Program-made: the position numbers and the translations under genes
Notes under the pieces: model-generated
Databases searched by the model: none
What the model saw: the letters and a program-made list of their open reading frames with translations, nothing else
What the model was told of the DNA's origin: nothing
Assembly: GCA_028673005.1 (NCBI GenBank)
Contig: CM054116.1
Location: forward strand, 26,017,840-26,081,839
Length of the DNA: 64,000 nt
Direction of reading: 5' to 3'
Origin: Tanypteryx hageni
Lineage: Eukaryota; Arthropoda; Insecta; Odonata; Petaluridae
Shown: piece by piece, positions 45,907-56,490 of the stretch
How the letters are laid out: the number at the start of each line of letters is the position of its first letter
Numbering within the stretch: the first letter of the stretch is position 1

Positions 45907-47935
45907 TCATCCTAGGGAAAACGATCCTCTATATCGCTCTGTTCTACAGTCGATCTCGCGAATCTTATCCTCACTGTCCTGCCTTCCAAGATACGTCGGG
46001 CTTCTGATAAGTCCTACTATCTCATTCATTAGTCCCTCCGACATAAATTTTTCCAGTAGTTTAAATCTAGCCTGCAGCCTATGTTCCTCTAACGATGTCC
46101 ATTTCAGATTTTCTATTAATATTGTTACGCTTTGTTTACTATAGTAATTTCTCTTTACAAATCTAGCTGCCCTGCGCTGAACCTTTTCAATCTCGTTAGT
46201 GAGTTCCTTTTCATAGGGATCCCACACAGCTAATGCATATTCGACCTGCGGTCAAACCAAGGATAGATAACATAATTCTTTCACTTTTTCGGAGCTATTT
46301 CGAAATATTCTCCCTATAAAGGCCTGCTTTTTGTTAGCGGCACCTATCAATCGGCGAATGTGGGTGTCCCACGAGAGATCACGATGGATCGTGACTCCAA
46401 GATATTTAATCGAATCTGAAACTGGAATCTCGACTCCGTCCAACGAATAATTAATATCCAACGAGATACACTTGGTTCTCCAGAAGTTGATGACGCAGCT
46501 TTTCTTTTGATTGATCTCTAACTGACATTCCTTACACCATGCAGAAATAGCTTCTAGGTCATTTTGGAGATACTGGTGGTCTTCCGGATTTCATATTTCT
46601 CTATAGATAGCGGTTTTGTCCGTGAAAAGCCAAATTTTACTTCTGACTACTGAGCTGATATCGTTTATATAAATTATATATAGAATGATAAATAACAACG
46701 GACCAACTACTCCAGAGACTACGCCAGAGACAACCTCCACTAAGTTTGAAGATTTCCCATCTATAACAACCTTCTGCTCCATATGATTTAAAAATTCACG
46801 GATCCAACTAAAGATTTTAGAATTAACGCCTAAGGTTTCTAATTTCGTTATTAACTTCCTGTGAGGTACCTTATCAAAGGCTTTCCTAAAATCTAAGAAG
46901 ATGGCATCGACCTGCGTATTATTTTCCCCGCTTCTCAGCATACAATACAAAAAGACTGAGCTGAGTATCACAAGACTTACCTTTCCTGAAGCCGTGTTGA
47001 CAATCATCTAACAATAAATTACTATCAAGAAATCGCATAATGTTGCTAACAAGTATATGCTCGAAAATCTTACACGATATCGAAGTTAAGGAAATCGGCC
47101 TGTAATATTTTGGGTTCTCCATGTCGCCGCCCTTATGAATTGGGGTAACGTGCGCTAACCTCCAGTCGTTAGGGAAATGAATTTCTCGAAGATTATCCGA
47201 AGAAACGGTGCTATTTCTTAAGGTAATTCTTTTAAAACGCGAGCAGGAATTTCTTCGGGTCCAGTGGCTTTGTTGTCTGATGGAACTTAATTGCTTTGCT
47301 ATTCCCACCTCAGAAAATACTATATCGTCCATCAGGTCCCTCCTTGCGGGTGCATAAAATATGCAATGGTCGCTGACGGATGTAAATGCTTCTACAAAAT
47401 GATCGTTTAACAGGTTGGCTTTCTCTACGCTATCATGAATAACGGCACCCGAGTCATTATGCAGGGAAGGTATGGTAGGGCCTCTACCTTGGACCTCTCT
47501 CACATAAGACCAAAACACGTTAGGGTCCTCCTTCAAATAATTATTCAATACCTTATTCCAGAAGTTAGTAAAAGCCTCGTGCATAGTATTTCTTGCTTTA
47601 GCGCGGGATTCCTTATACGTCTTAACTTGAGTTGCTCTGTATTCATCGGATGATGTAGACGGCATATTTTTTATTTTCGCGTGGCTTATTCTCTGACGCC
47701 TAAGCGCACTCCTAACTTGCTTATTGTACCAACGTGGCTCTTTATTGCCGACCTTCAGTTTAATTGGAATGTACTTATCAATGCCCTCAAGCATTATATC
47801 CTTGAATAATGTCCATGACGACTCAGCACCTGATCGTTTGGTCATATCACGGAAGCCAGGTAGTATTTCTCGAAGGCGGGACCTGAAGCTTAAAAAGTTT
47901 GTAAAACGAGCATAAGAACACCTTTTTGCAGCCAT
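45907..47935 (-). pseudogene. CR1-type ORF2 relic: reverse transcriptase and C-terminal domain
   Basis: The linker (PRWYNKQVRSALRRQRISHA) is followed by RT motifs: DWRLAHVTPIHKGGD, YYRPISLTSISCKIFEHIL, CQHGFRKGKSCDTQLS, FLDFRKAFDKVPH and then FTDKTAIY where active enzymes have F/Y-A-D-D. Replacement of the second Asp by Lys removes a metal ligand. The frame shifts near 46,960 and again after 46,591. The C-terminal region (SIKYLGVTIHRDLSWDTHI, then KVQRRAARFVKRNY) is readable in later frames to about 45,907. The protein is non-functional. Confidence 0.88.
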
Positions 47936-48004
47936 CTTTACCTATGCGGCATCAAACCATCAATATCCTCGTCAATTATCGGAATCTCACTGCTATCGTA
48001 CTAT

Positions 48005-48498
48005 CTATTAGCGCGATCTTTTCTATAGACAGGATAGTCTCTAGGAAATATCTCCTGACTCTGAATCTCATCCGTTAATCAACTTTCTGTGCCTATCACG
48101 ACATCGGCGTGCAGACTGTTAATAATATGTTCGAACTTGGCAATTTTCCTACGAATGCTGCGACAGTTCAGTACGACGACGTTTAATTTCTTATTATCAC
48201 TTCGCATATTAATCTCATCCTTGACTTTCTCTTCCACTCTAAAACTACATGCGCTCCCATCACAAACACTCCCACAACTGTATGGCATCGCATCAAAATT
48301 GGAATTACGACCCGTCGCACCCTTTATGGAACATTCTATCAATGACCCATCGCGAAATTGGTGCTGCATGTTACTATGAACTTCATCCTTATCTCTCGTA
48401 TTACGTGCATTTACCTCACGCTCGGAGTACATTCTATCATTAGATAACCTACCGGGATTCTTATTTTCTACAAACGCATCGATAATCCCCTTACCCAA
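48005..48498 (-). pseudogene. CR1-type ORF2 start: truncated AP endonuclease
   Basis: Near the end of this open frame, LNVVVLNCRSIRRKIAKFEH and ADVVIGTES match the opening strands of the APE-type endonuclease of non-LTR elements. A stop falls where the family has Trp (TES-W), then LTDEIQSQEIF and PVYRKDRA are recognisable. The rest of the endonuclease is missing; within about 100 bp the sequence reaches the linker before RT. This is a deletion of several hundred bases. Confidence 0.75.
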
Positions 48499-48524
48499 AA
48501 CTGACCTACACCCTGCCCTACTCT

Positions 48525-49541
48525 CTAGCCTAAAAAACCCCCACTGTGCTTGAGAATCCTACGCGCTACTCTCTGAGCCGATTCGGTCGTATAATGAACC
48601 CCAGAGTGATCCAGTGGTGCCCTGCACGATTCGATATTCGGTCGTAGGTCGACGAAGTCCACTCCCAAGTCCCGACAAGAATTCCACAGCCTTCGGTTCA
48701 GACCGTCAATCCTACTCCAAACCTCAGAACCGCGGTCAATCCTAGGGACTATATTGCAGACAGTAAGCCGCACATCGGAACCCGACTCCTCTCGGACACG
48801 AGCAACCTCAGAGGCCAAGTCCTTAAAAGAACTTAAAATCTTCTCGGACCTGCACTTCGAGGCGTCGTTAGTCCCAACATGGGCCGCCACCCGCAGCCGA
48901 GAGCAACATGTCACCATTACCGCTTCTCTCACTGTGTTCGTCACTTGCGGCACCTTGCCTCCCAATATACATCTGGAGAAGACCGCTATTCAACTCCCTC
49001 CCGGCAGGCACTGGATAACGGTTGCCATCACACGCCGAACGTTAGAGCTACCTAACACTAACAACCCCCCCTCCCAACCCGACTCCCCTTGGGCACAGCC
49101 TCCATCGATGAGACGGGAGTGGGTACGGGCGCAATGACCGTGGAGTCGTCCTCCGACAACACCTCGAACCTATTACTGACAGGAAGAGGGACCGCAAAAG
49201 CATTCCCAACTCCCTGCCTCCGCAGCACCACCCCACGATCTCCCCGAGTGGACACCACTCTCCACTCATCGGATTTCCCAGCCTGAGGACCCTCAGCCCG
49301 CGGTTAGGAGTCAGAGGCAACCCCGATCGCTCTACCGGCTACCGCACCCAGGCGAACCCGAGCCCGAGCGAGTTTTCAGGGATGACCCCGCACCTCCCAC
49401 ACGAACCAAGGCTGCCTCGGACCTTTCCACCCTCTGAAGGAGGTCCGCAACCACCCTCTCCAGCTCCGTGATTCGAGCCCCCATGGCCTTGCAACCAGCG
49501 GCGCACAAGAAGAAGGAAAAGGGAGTCCTCGGTGAAGCCAT
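48525..49541 (-). pseudogene. CR1-type ORF1 relic (coiled coil + SGNH/GDSL esterase-like domain)
   Basis: ORF1 proteins of CR1-type elements bind RNA and aid retrotransposition, and some carry an esterase-like domain. Reading begins MASPRTPFSFFLCAAG and continues into a short coiled-coil-like stretch (ITELERVVADLLQRVERSEA). Farther on, across frame changes, are LVLGSSNVRRV (in the place of the GDS block), HVGTNDASKC (the usual HVGTND block) and DHSGVHYT near the end (the Asp-His block). Frames switch near 49,330, 49,060 and 48,965, so the protein is broken. GSS in place of GDS would further weaken an esterase. Confidence 0.78.
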
Positions 49542-49639
49542 CCTAAACTCTTACCTAATTTATATACTAACGCAAAAGAGTTACAATGTAAAAACAAAAG
49601 CTGAGATGGGATAAGGCTAAAGAATTTGGTTTATTATTT

Positions 49640-50125
49640 GACCAAATACATACTTACATTTTCAAATTACCGCATAAAACAATTAAAATAAGAAAAATAT
49701 CAAATAGTTCAAATAAATAAATATGCCTTATTTTTTTTACGTACTAGGAGAATAAAGTCCATCAAAAAATGTACAAAATACATAATGAGATAAAAAAATG
49801 AAACAAAATGTAATTAGATTATAAAAAATTATAATCATAAATAGTAAAAATTAGAAGCTGAAAAATTTCTTTGCATTCCGCCACAGGAAATACACTTTTC
49901 AATGTGTGTGCTACCTGTGGAACAGGGAGTCACTTTTTTTAGTTTTTTGTTTCCCCACATAGTAACAAAAGAAATTAACTTACATTTTAAAATTAAGTAT
50001 AAAAAATTAAAATAAGAAAAATATCATAAGAGTTCAAGTAAATAAATATGCTATTCAATGTTTTTAAGAGAGTATAGTTCATAAAAAATTTACAAAATAG
50101 ATAAGGTAAAAACTGAAACTTAATA
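49640..50125. repeat. Two-unit tandem duplication, about 335-bp spacing
   Basis: 49,640-49,800 and 49,975-50,125 share ACTTACATTTT, AATTAAAATAAGAAAAATATC, AGTTCAA.TAAATAAATATGC and a TACAAAATA..TAA.G block, with local differences. Function unknown. Confidence 0.78.
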
Positions 50126-50169
50126 TCAATATTCCCTGTGGAATTTACTCATCATGAAAATCGAACTTA

Positions 50170-50282
50170 GTTACTTCCACAAATTGAATTTTAAACAACT
50201 GGTTTCACTATGATGATCACTACCTGATGATGCTGCGATCGTAGTGAAACCGGTTGTTTAAAATTAAATTTGTGGAAGTAAC
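50170..50282. repeat. Near-perfect inverted repeat with hammerhead-like loop
   Basis: Arms 50,170-50,211 and 50,241-50,282 (about 41 bp) differ at two or three positions. The loop and right arm contain CTGATGA (50,224-50,230), a short stem (CTGC/GTAG around GATC), then GAAAC (50,246-50,250) and the palindrome ACCGGT. CTGATGA-stem-GAAAC is the conserved core order of hammerhead ribozymes. See the finding for caveats. Confidence 0.85.
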
Positions 50283-50596
50283 TTTTCATGAAAATATTAA
50301 TAGATTATAAAAATTATCTATATATTAAGTGCATTTTGTCAGTGTGTCAGAAAACACCGATGGCACTTCACATCTATAATATGCAAATGCCTCAGGTCAA
50401 TGGTCTGTGATAATTTAGCAGTGCAGGTTTGGTGGAGCCAGACATTACCGGCTTCCTTAATCAGCTTACCAGCAAAGCTACTAAGCTGTCATTAGCAATT
50501 TAATCAATAATTTGCGTTTTGCCCATCGGCAAGTGTTAGGCAGCGAGGCAGGCTGTGAAACCGTTCTCACTTGCCTAAGTCACTGCATTCATAAGA

Positions 50597-50702
50597 GAAG
50601 GGAGGAGAGAAACCCAGTGCCGGCATTAGCCTACTCTTGCAAAATACACCAGGGGGGCCAACTGCTTAACGTCCCTTCCGAAGGACAGAGTGTAGATTTG
50701 TG
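50597..50702 (-). repeat. Dispersed repeat A, inverted copy
   Basis: In reverse complement it contains TCTGTCCTTCGGAAGGGACG, TTAAGCAGTTGG(C)CCCCC, AAGAGTAGGCTAATGCCGGC and ACTGGGTTTCTCTCCTCCC. These are the same blocks, in the same order, as the copies at 19.6 and 20.6 kb. This copy is uninterrupted and gives the clearest view of the family core. Confidence 0.8.
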
Positions 50703-50868
50703 AGATCTCCACAATATTTCTCATCTCATTTTCTCATCCTCGTCACCTTGTATCAACGCACAAATAGAGGGCCAGAATTGTAAGGTGAGGCCAACACTCA
50801 AGTCCCCGAATGGTTATTGGACAACCCTGATCCATGACCTGTTAACTACATTAATGAAATTTCATTAA

Positions 50869-51184
50869 CCCTTTCACTGCTATCGACACATATATGCGGG
50901 TGGGCAGAGCGGTGCCTTGACTGCTAACAATGCATATATGCGTTTCAAGCTTTTCCGTTCGCTGCTCAAAAAAGATGAAAATATTTTTTCAAGATGGTTA
51001 ATAATCAATATGAATGTAAATGATTGACAAAATAACTTTTAAAATATAAAGAGACTAAAAGACGAACGAAAGAACATAGACGCAGAGCTCCTAGAGAAAG
51101 TATTCAGCACAGGCGTGCTTCAAGGTCACTGAACTCGGCGCACACGGCTGACGCAGAAGCTAAAAGACCATAGCAGCAAAAGGG
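50869..51184. mobile_element. piggyBac-type MITE with TTAA target duplication
   Basis: Left end TTAA-CCCTTTCACTGCTAT and reverse-complemented right end TTAA-CCCTTTTGCTGCTAT define a 316-bp element. TTAA lies at 50,865-50,868 and 51,185-51,188. CCC-starting TIRs plus a TTAA duplication are diagnostic of piggyBac. It has no coding capacity. A piggyBac transposase relic lies 0.7 kb to the right, but their TIRs cannot be compared because the relic's ends were not found. Confidence 0.92.
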
Positions 51185-51224
51185 TTAAAAGTATTTATAC
51201 TTCTTTTTTTGGTTGCATATATGA

Positions 51225-51720
51225 CCTAAAACATTAAAATTAAAACACTATGAGTATCTAATAAAAGCAATTGTTAGAAAACCTAATTTGAAAAGAAGAT
51301 TTTGATAGAAAATACTATTGTCATGCAATTTTACCATACTGACATCTCTTGGCTGTCAAAGGAACTGATATAACAAAATGCGGGACCGACGGAGATAGTT
51401 TTAGTGTTCTCCACCAGGTGGCACTGTAGTATTTTGACATGCTTTTTTTTTTAATTATACCCATGCACATTCTTGATTTCCATTGCATTTCATTAATGTC
51501 ATAAAAAACATTAAAGTAAAAAAGTACAAATATCTAATAGCAGCATTTGTCGCAAAACATATTTTGAACAGAAAATTTTGATAGAAAATATTTGCCGTGG
51601 ATCTTTCTATTACTGCCATCTCAAGGCCAACCATGGAACTGATATGACTTAAATGTGAGGCCGTCAGAAATAGTTGAAAAGTTCTGCAGTATTTTGGAAT
51701 ACATTTCTAAAAATAAACTG
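51225..51720. repeat. Two-unit tandem duplication, about 280-bp spacing
   Basis: 51,225-51,460 and 51,505-51,720 share ACATTAAA.TAAAA, TATCTAATA..AGCA.TTGT, TTTTGATAGAAAATA, CATCTC..GGC and GAACTGATAT in order. It abuts the 3' side of the piggyBac transposase relic and could be part of that element's terminal region. Confidence 0.72.
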
Positions 51721-51844
51721 CATTAATTGCATTAATTTACCATGCCTGGTGGTAGTAAGCACATATCTTATTGATGCTGCAAGCAACGCTGCACTAAGCA
51801 GCTAGTAGTAAAAATTAGATGCTAAAAAATTTCCTTTCAAAGTT

Positions 51845-53473
51845 TTTATCTGTGCTTTTCATAAAAACATTCCAAACACATAGTTGTTTGTCTATCACAA
51901 TCTTTACAAAACATGCAAACTCTTTTTGCTTTTAATCTGGCTACTTTAGAACTTTTTCCTTTCTTAATTTTTCATAACATGACAAGCACCTTTTACAAAT
52001 GTCTCTTGCTTTTCCCTCGTATTTACCGATTTAATGAATAGGTGCGCTATGTTTGGATTCGCCTGTGTTTTTCTACCAAACCTTCTATGATTTTTCCCGG
52101 AATATATATCCATGTATTTTTTCTCTTGTTGGTTACTACTATTCATAATATATGTTCCAAGAATTATTTCAAATGCAACTTTCTTGTACCATTTGAGGGT
52201 GCGCCGAATACATGTATAATAGGCAGATCAGATACATCCATCCCTTTTTTTGCCTTGTTATAAGCAATAACAAAAGGAGGCTTCATGCATTACCAGTTCT
52301 ATTCCTTTTCCCAGATGGAATTAATTGGTCCATGTGCTCAGGTCGAGTGGTGATCATCAAAACCGGTCGCTTATCAACACATGTTATTATTATTATTATT
52401 CCGTTTTTATTTTCTTGGCCATAGACTTCTCCCTTCTTCAGTTTTCTCTTGCATACATCTGCTGGATTCCCATGAGGATTTTGTCATAGTGTTCCACGGG
52501 AATATATTTCTCTCTTCAGAAGAGCCTCTCATAATGGTATGCTCACATAATAATTGTCCATGAACACTGTTGTGGCCTCCCTCATCCAACAATCCATCTG
52601 CCAGTTCCATCACAATTTTGTGAGCATGTCCAGGTCCACCGCTACTCGCATTTGGATCCTTTCCTGTGTAGACATTCAGGTCATATGTGTATCCCTGTGG
52701 CGTACAGAGCTTGTTTAGCTTCACTCCATATGCATTTTATCTGGGATATACTGCCGGAACATGAGTCTGCCCCTCCAAGGCACCATAGATTCATCAATCA
52801 CTACATTTTCTCCTGGAGTGTTGTCCGAAACTTGTGACAAATTAGGTCTAGCAAAGGTTTTATTTTTGATAATCTATTTTCTTTTGCAGAAGAATCCTCG
52901 TTATCTTGAAAATGAAAGCATTTCAACAGAATATCAAATCGTTCACACAGCATTATGCTCTGAATTAGTTCATTGTGGTACAATGGTTTACTAGACCAAT
53001 ACAGATATATTTTTGGAAGATGATTAATACCCATGCTAAGGAGAACGGCAATAAACTTTTCTATTTCCCTCCTATTAGTGTCTCTCCACTTATATATCAT
53101 AGAACGAGGACATAGCTGATGGGAAATGGTGAACTGATGAAGAAATCTATTTGTTTCTTGCACTAAGAGATCCAACACTTCATCAGTTATAAACAGTTTG
53201 TATATAGAAAGAGGATCTGACATATCCAAACTGCACTGCAGACCATCACAACCCATATACAAAAAGTGATGCTCAATATCAAAAAATTGTCCCCACACTT
53301 CTGATCCACTGCCGACAACTTCACAAGCCTTATCCTCTCCACCAGAAGTCACAGTTTCTTCACCATCATTTTTCACTGAAGACACAATCACTATCTTTTT
53401 CTGATTCTGAGGGTTTGTATGAATTCTCTGAAATGGAGAAATCAGAAAATGAAATTTCACTTTCTGAATTCAT
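51845..53473 (-). pseudogene. Frameshifted piggyBac transposase
   Basis: piggyBac transposases excise and insert DNA at TTAA with three catalytic Asp residues. On the minus strand a start at 53,473 opens an acidic N-terminus (MNSESEISFSDFSISENSYK). After a frame change the DDE_Tnp_1_7 region follows (FITDEVLDLLVQETNRF, KFIAVLLSMGINHLPKI). The catalytic neighbourhoods are still legible in different frames: DESMVPWRGRLMFRQYIP near 52,750, MDNYYVSIPLWEALLKR near 52,530 and AYNKAKKGMDVSD near 52,250. A Cys-rich C-terminus (VCMFCKDCDRQTTMCLECF) ends near 51,850. At least five frameshifts or stops separate these blocks. It is a PGBD4-like relic of near-full length, unable to encode a protein. Confidence 0.9.
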
Positions 53474-53665
53474 GGGTTTACCAACCAAAACTCGAGAAAA
53501 TTATTTACTCCCAAATAATACAGCAGTTTTTAAGTGTTGTCCATTTGAAACTCCAAAAGAAACTGATACGAAACACTGTTTCTAGCGAAATATAGAAGGA
53601 GAAGGTGGAAGGAGGTAAAACGCAGCTGTCTGGTGACAAACAATGTAAGAAAAACCTGGAAAAAG

Positions 53666-53958
53666 GGTCAGGACATGCAAGGGTGTTTTGGGGAAACTGG
53701 TAGGAACTCCAATTTTATGGATGCACCAAAAGAAGGGTCAGGGAGATGGCAAATGAAAATAAATATGAGATACAACCCAACTTGGTGCATTAACTGCATT
53801 GCCTTAGCGCATGCCCACTCACAGAGTAGGGCAAAAAGGAGCCCGTAAAATATTTTTATTGTCATTTGCTGCCTCCCAGACCTTTCTTTCAGTGCATCCA
53901 AAGAATTGGAGTCCCTAACTTCACCAAAAATATTCCTGCATATGCTGAGGTCCTATTC
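53666..53958. repeat. Fold-back repeat with about 105-bp arms
   Basis: Left arm 53,666-53,770 and the reverse complement of 53,850-53,958 share GGACTCCAATT-like, TGGATGCAC, AAAGAA.GGTC.GGGAG and GCAAATGA.AATAAA blocks, about three-quarters identical. The loop is about 80 bp. A third TTGGAGTCC..A.CTTC word lies at 54,118-54,135. A hairpin MITE is likely; no target duplication was resolved. Confidence 0.75.
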
Positions 53959-54135
53959 TATCGAGTTGTTTAACTTTTGCCATGCCATTATCAGCACCTT
54001 TGAAAGTGGGTTGAAGGTTACAGAACAATGTTTTGTCGGCTCCTTGGCAAGTAGGCACGTGCCCTAGGCCAACATGATTATTGCACCAAGGCAGCTTTTT
54101 TCGGCACATTTGCAAAATTGGAGTCCTTAGCTTCT

Positions 54136-54440
54136 GCCTTAACTATTAACCCACTTAGAAAGATGCATCCTTTGCTGTTAATAGCTGGTTTACCAGTGCA
54201 TGAATTCAAAACAAATCTGTGTTACAGAATTCTCTACTTCAAGGGTCTCTAAAACTACTATTGGTATGTAGGCCCCACAACACATCCGTGATCCACATTC
54301 TAGGGCGTCTTTCCCTCACTTATATCCTATTCTATCTCTCCTTTCACTAATCCTCACCGTTATTACAACCGGCTGTCCACTTCAAGATTTTTTTGGAAGT
54401 ATTACTCTGTTATTTTGTAAGAATTAGGTTGACTTTCGGC
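54136..54440. other. Non-coding DNA, nothing recognised
   Basis: A TTAACCC at 54,146 resembles a piggyBac end, but no partner GGGTTAA was seen to its right. No gene is supported. Confidence 0.45.
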
Positions 54441-54449
54441 CCTACCAGC

Positions 54450-54513
54450 CCTGTTGCTGAGAGGTTAGCATATCTGAATCCCAACTCCAGGGTCGCAAGT
54501 TTGAATCCTAATT
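54450..54513 (+). repeat. tRNA-derived SINE head
   Basis: TTGCTGAGAGGTTAGCATAT resembles an A-box/D-arm and GTCGCAAGTTTGAATCC resembles a T-arm with a slightly degraded B box, spaced as in a tRNA. AT-rich sequence ending near ATGAATGAATGAAG (about 54,608-54,621) follows and may be the SINE body and 3' end. Acceptor-stem pairing is poor, so it is not a functional tRNA. Confidence 0.6.
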
Positions 54514-54639
54514 TTAAAATAGATGTTTGTGTTCATTAAAAACTGAAATTAAGAAAATTGAGAACAGGTGATAATAACCATAGCTGCTGTCATGCCTATA
54601 AACAATAATGAATGAATGAAGCCTCATGCAGCATGCAGT

Positions 54640-55570
54640 GCACAAGTTGGAAATCTTTCCTCTAATTAAAATTTTTAATATACGATTTATATTCTTGACA
54701 GATATCTAAAATATGTACTAGAGCAATTATTTTATTTCCATTTTCATCATTAGCATTTTACCTTACCCTCATACCTATGCTATTTGGCATGTACCACCCG
54801 TAGTACACGATGTCCAGAGAAAAAAATATTTTAAATCTAAGTTTTGCAATAACTATGATGCATCCCAAATTCACAGCAGGAACATAATTATATATTTTGT
54901 GTCATAAAAACATCATCAGACAAAATATTACAATTATTTTGCAAAAAGTGTTAATGAAATTTTCCTTGCAATATTCCTTGTTTCTACACCGAAGATTAAG
55001 TCTGTATGACAAGGGAAAGATAGATTCTGATGGAGATAGAGATTTTCAAAATGTATGGTCATTGGTAGAAGCGGAATCAAGAAGGGGGAGGGGCATTTGG
55101 GGCGATCGACCCCCCCTTGGGAAGTTTCTGGATCCCCCCTTGGGTGGGGGACATTGAAAATGCCTTCCGTTGTGAATGTGTTAAGTTTCCAAAACATGGT
55201 TTTACCCAGCACTGCATGCTTTAAGAATGTCACCCCTGCATTGCCCAAAGGGACTGTAAACCCAAGTGTGTTGTCAGCTTCAGAAGGTATGCATAAAAAC
55301 ATGTAACCAAACATCCACCACAACGATCATCATCTGAAAGACAATGAAGTCATTTCTAAATGTACCCCCATTGTTTTATTTCATTCTTTCTGTGGTGCAT
55401 ACATTTTTATATGTTGTGTACTTCCAAGTTACTCACAATATGTGCAACCAAACAGAGCAATGAATCGATTTGCATGTTTTGAAAGATTTGGATTAGACTA
55501 TGGGGTAACATATTTCCTATAAATTGACAATGTCATTCTCTGCAAAAGCTCTCTTCATATCACTGTTAGT
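54640..55570. other. Non-coding DNA with C/G homopolymer patches
   Basis: No gene is supported. A patch at about 55,085-55,155 holds several runs of five to seven C or G around the word CCCCCCTTGGG, which occurs twice in direct orientation. Open frames on both strands across 54,897-55,323 lack known domains. Confidence 0.45.
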
Positions 55571-55576
55571 TTTGAC

Positions 55577-55850
55577 CAGTGCTAGATTTATGCATAGGCA
55601 ACTGCCTGGGGCACCAATTTATGAAAGGCGCCTAACACAAAGTGTGAAAGCAGCAAATTATGAAATATATCAAATTATGAAATGCGTCTAATCATAAAAG
55701 GTGCAAAATATCTAAGGGCACCAGAATTTGACTACAATGGAAAAGTTTTCACGACTGTTTTCAGTATCGTGTATTATTTTTATATTTTTAAAGAGAAAAA
55801 GGTGCACCGGAAAAGTGCCTATGGGTGCCAACAACTTAAATCCAGACCTG
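55577..55850. mobile_element. Probable hAT-type MITE (older)
   Basis: Left end CAGTGCTAGATTTA and reverse-complemented right end CAGGTCTGGATTTA match at 11 of 14 positions. Both are followed inside by GGCAC/GGCACC words. The flanks GTTTTGAC and GTTGGAAC match at 5 of 8. The interior is AT-rich with GGGGCACC..GGCGCC-like words. Boundaries are less sure than for the other MITEs. Confidence 0.6.
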
Positions 55851-55859
55851 GTTGGAACA

Positions 55860-56162
55860 TGTCATTAACTTAATCCTGCGGTATTTGTGTTAATTTTTCA
55901 TATGACAGTACTCTCATGGGGTGCTCCTGACACCTCACAGATGTTTTTGTTATAAAAAATAGCACTATTATTCAATTAATTCTTTATTTTATTCTATTTA
56001 TAATAATTTATAAGTAAATTTTGAGAATTTTCAAATTATTTTTTCATTACTAATCTATTTTGAAAAGAAAAAGTATTAAGGTACACTTTAATGAATAATT
56101 TTTATGTCAATCTCTGAGTCAGTTGACAGTGTTTAGGAATATAATTATAATATCATCAGTTC
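55860..56162. other. AT-rich non-coding DNA
   Basis: Nothing recognisable lies between the two MITEs. Confidence 0.45.
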
Positions 56163-56170
56163 AATTAAAG

Positions 56171-56482
56171 CAGTGATGCCCAAACTACGGCACGCAAAGG
56201 GTTTTTGTGCGGCCTGCGAAGCTATAGTGAAAAAGCAACAATTTAACACACAAATTCATACATTTTTTTATTTTGATAATGAAACTTTAAATATTGAAAT
56301 GTTAGCCATGGAAACCTTATTTAAACTTGATTTTCACTTATATGGCACCTCAGAATATATAGAAAACTTCTGATTTAAACTCTAATCCGACCCACCGAAG
56401 AATTGGCATCTTCCAATGCTGTCTGCCAAGAGATTCGCAACCACTGATGTGGCCTGCCATTAGAAAAGTTTGGACAGCACTG
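56171..56482. mobile_element. hAT-type MITE
   Basis: Left end CAGTGATGCCCAAACT and reverse-complemented right end CAGTGCTGTCCAAACT enclose 312 bp. The flanks AATTAAAG (56,163-56,170) and AGTTAAAG (56,483-56,490) match at 7 of 8 bases. The interior holds GGCACGC and GTGCGGCCTGCGAAGC near the left and GGCCTGCCATTAGA near the right, a composition common to hAT MITEs of animals. Confidence 0.85.
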
Positions 56483-56490
56483 AGTTAAAG

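Larger units (their letters stand above)
45796..49560 (-). mobile_element. Decayed CR1-type non-LTR retrotransposon
   Basis: On the minus strand the order is ORF1 with an SGNH-hydrolase-like domain, an endonuclease start, an RT domain and an RT C-terminal domain. It ends in a short UTR with TGCAGGGTATCATGTAGATG followed by TAGGTG. Short tandem 3' repeats such as ATGTAG and an esterase-bearing ORF1 are typical of the CR1/L2 group. The endonuclease is mostly deleted and the RT is frameshifted and mutated, so it is dead. The 5' limit is approximate. Confidence 0.85.

Noticed and set aside
54146..54152. TTAACCC as a terminus for the piggyBac relic
   Set aside because: It faces away from the relic and has no matching GGGTTAA partner.
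54897..55323. Open frames of 86-129 codons on both strands
   Set aside because: Mutually overlapping, no domain, and they cross C/G homopolymer patches.
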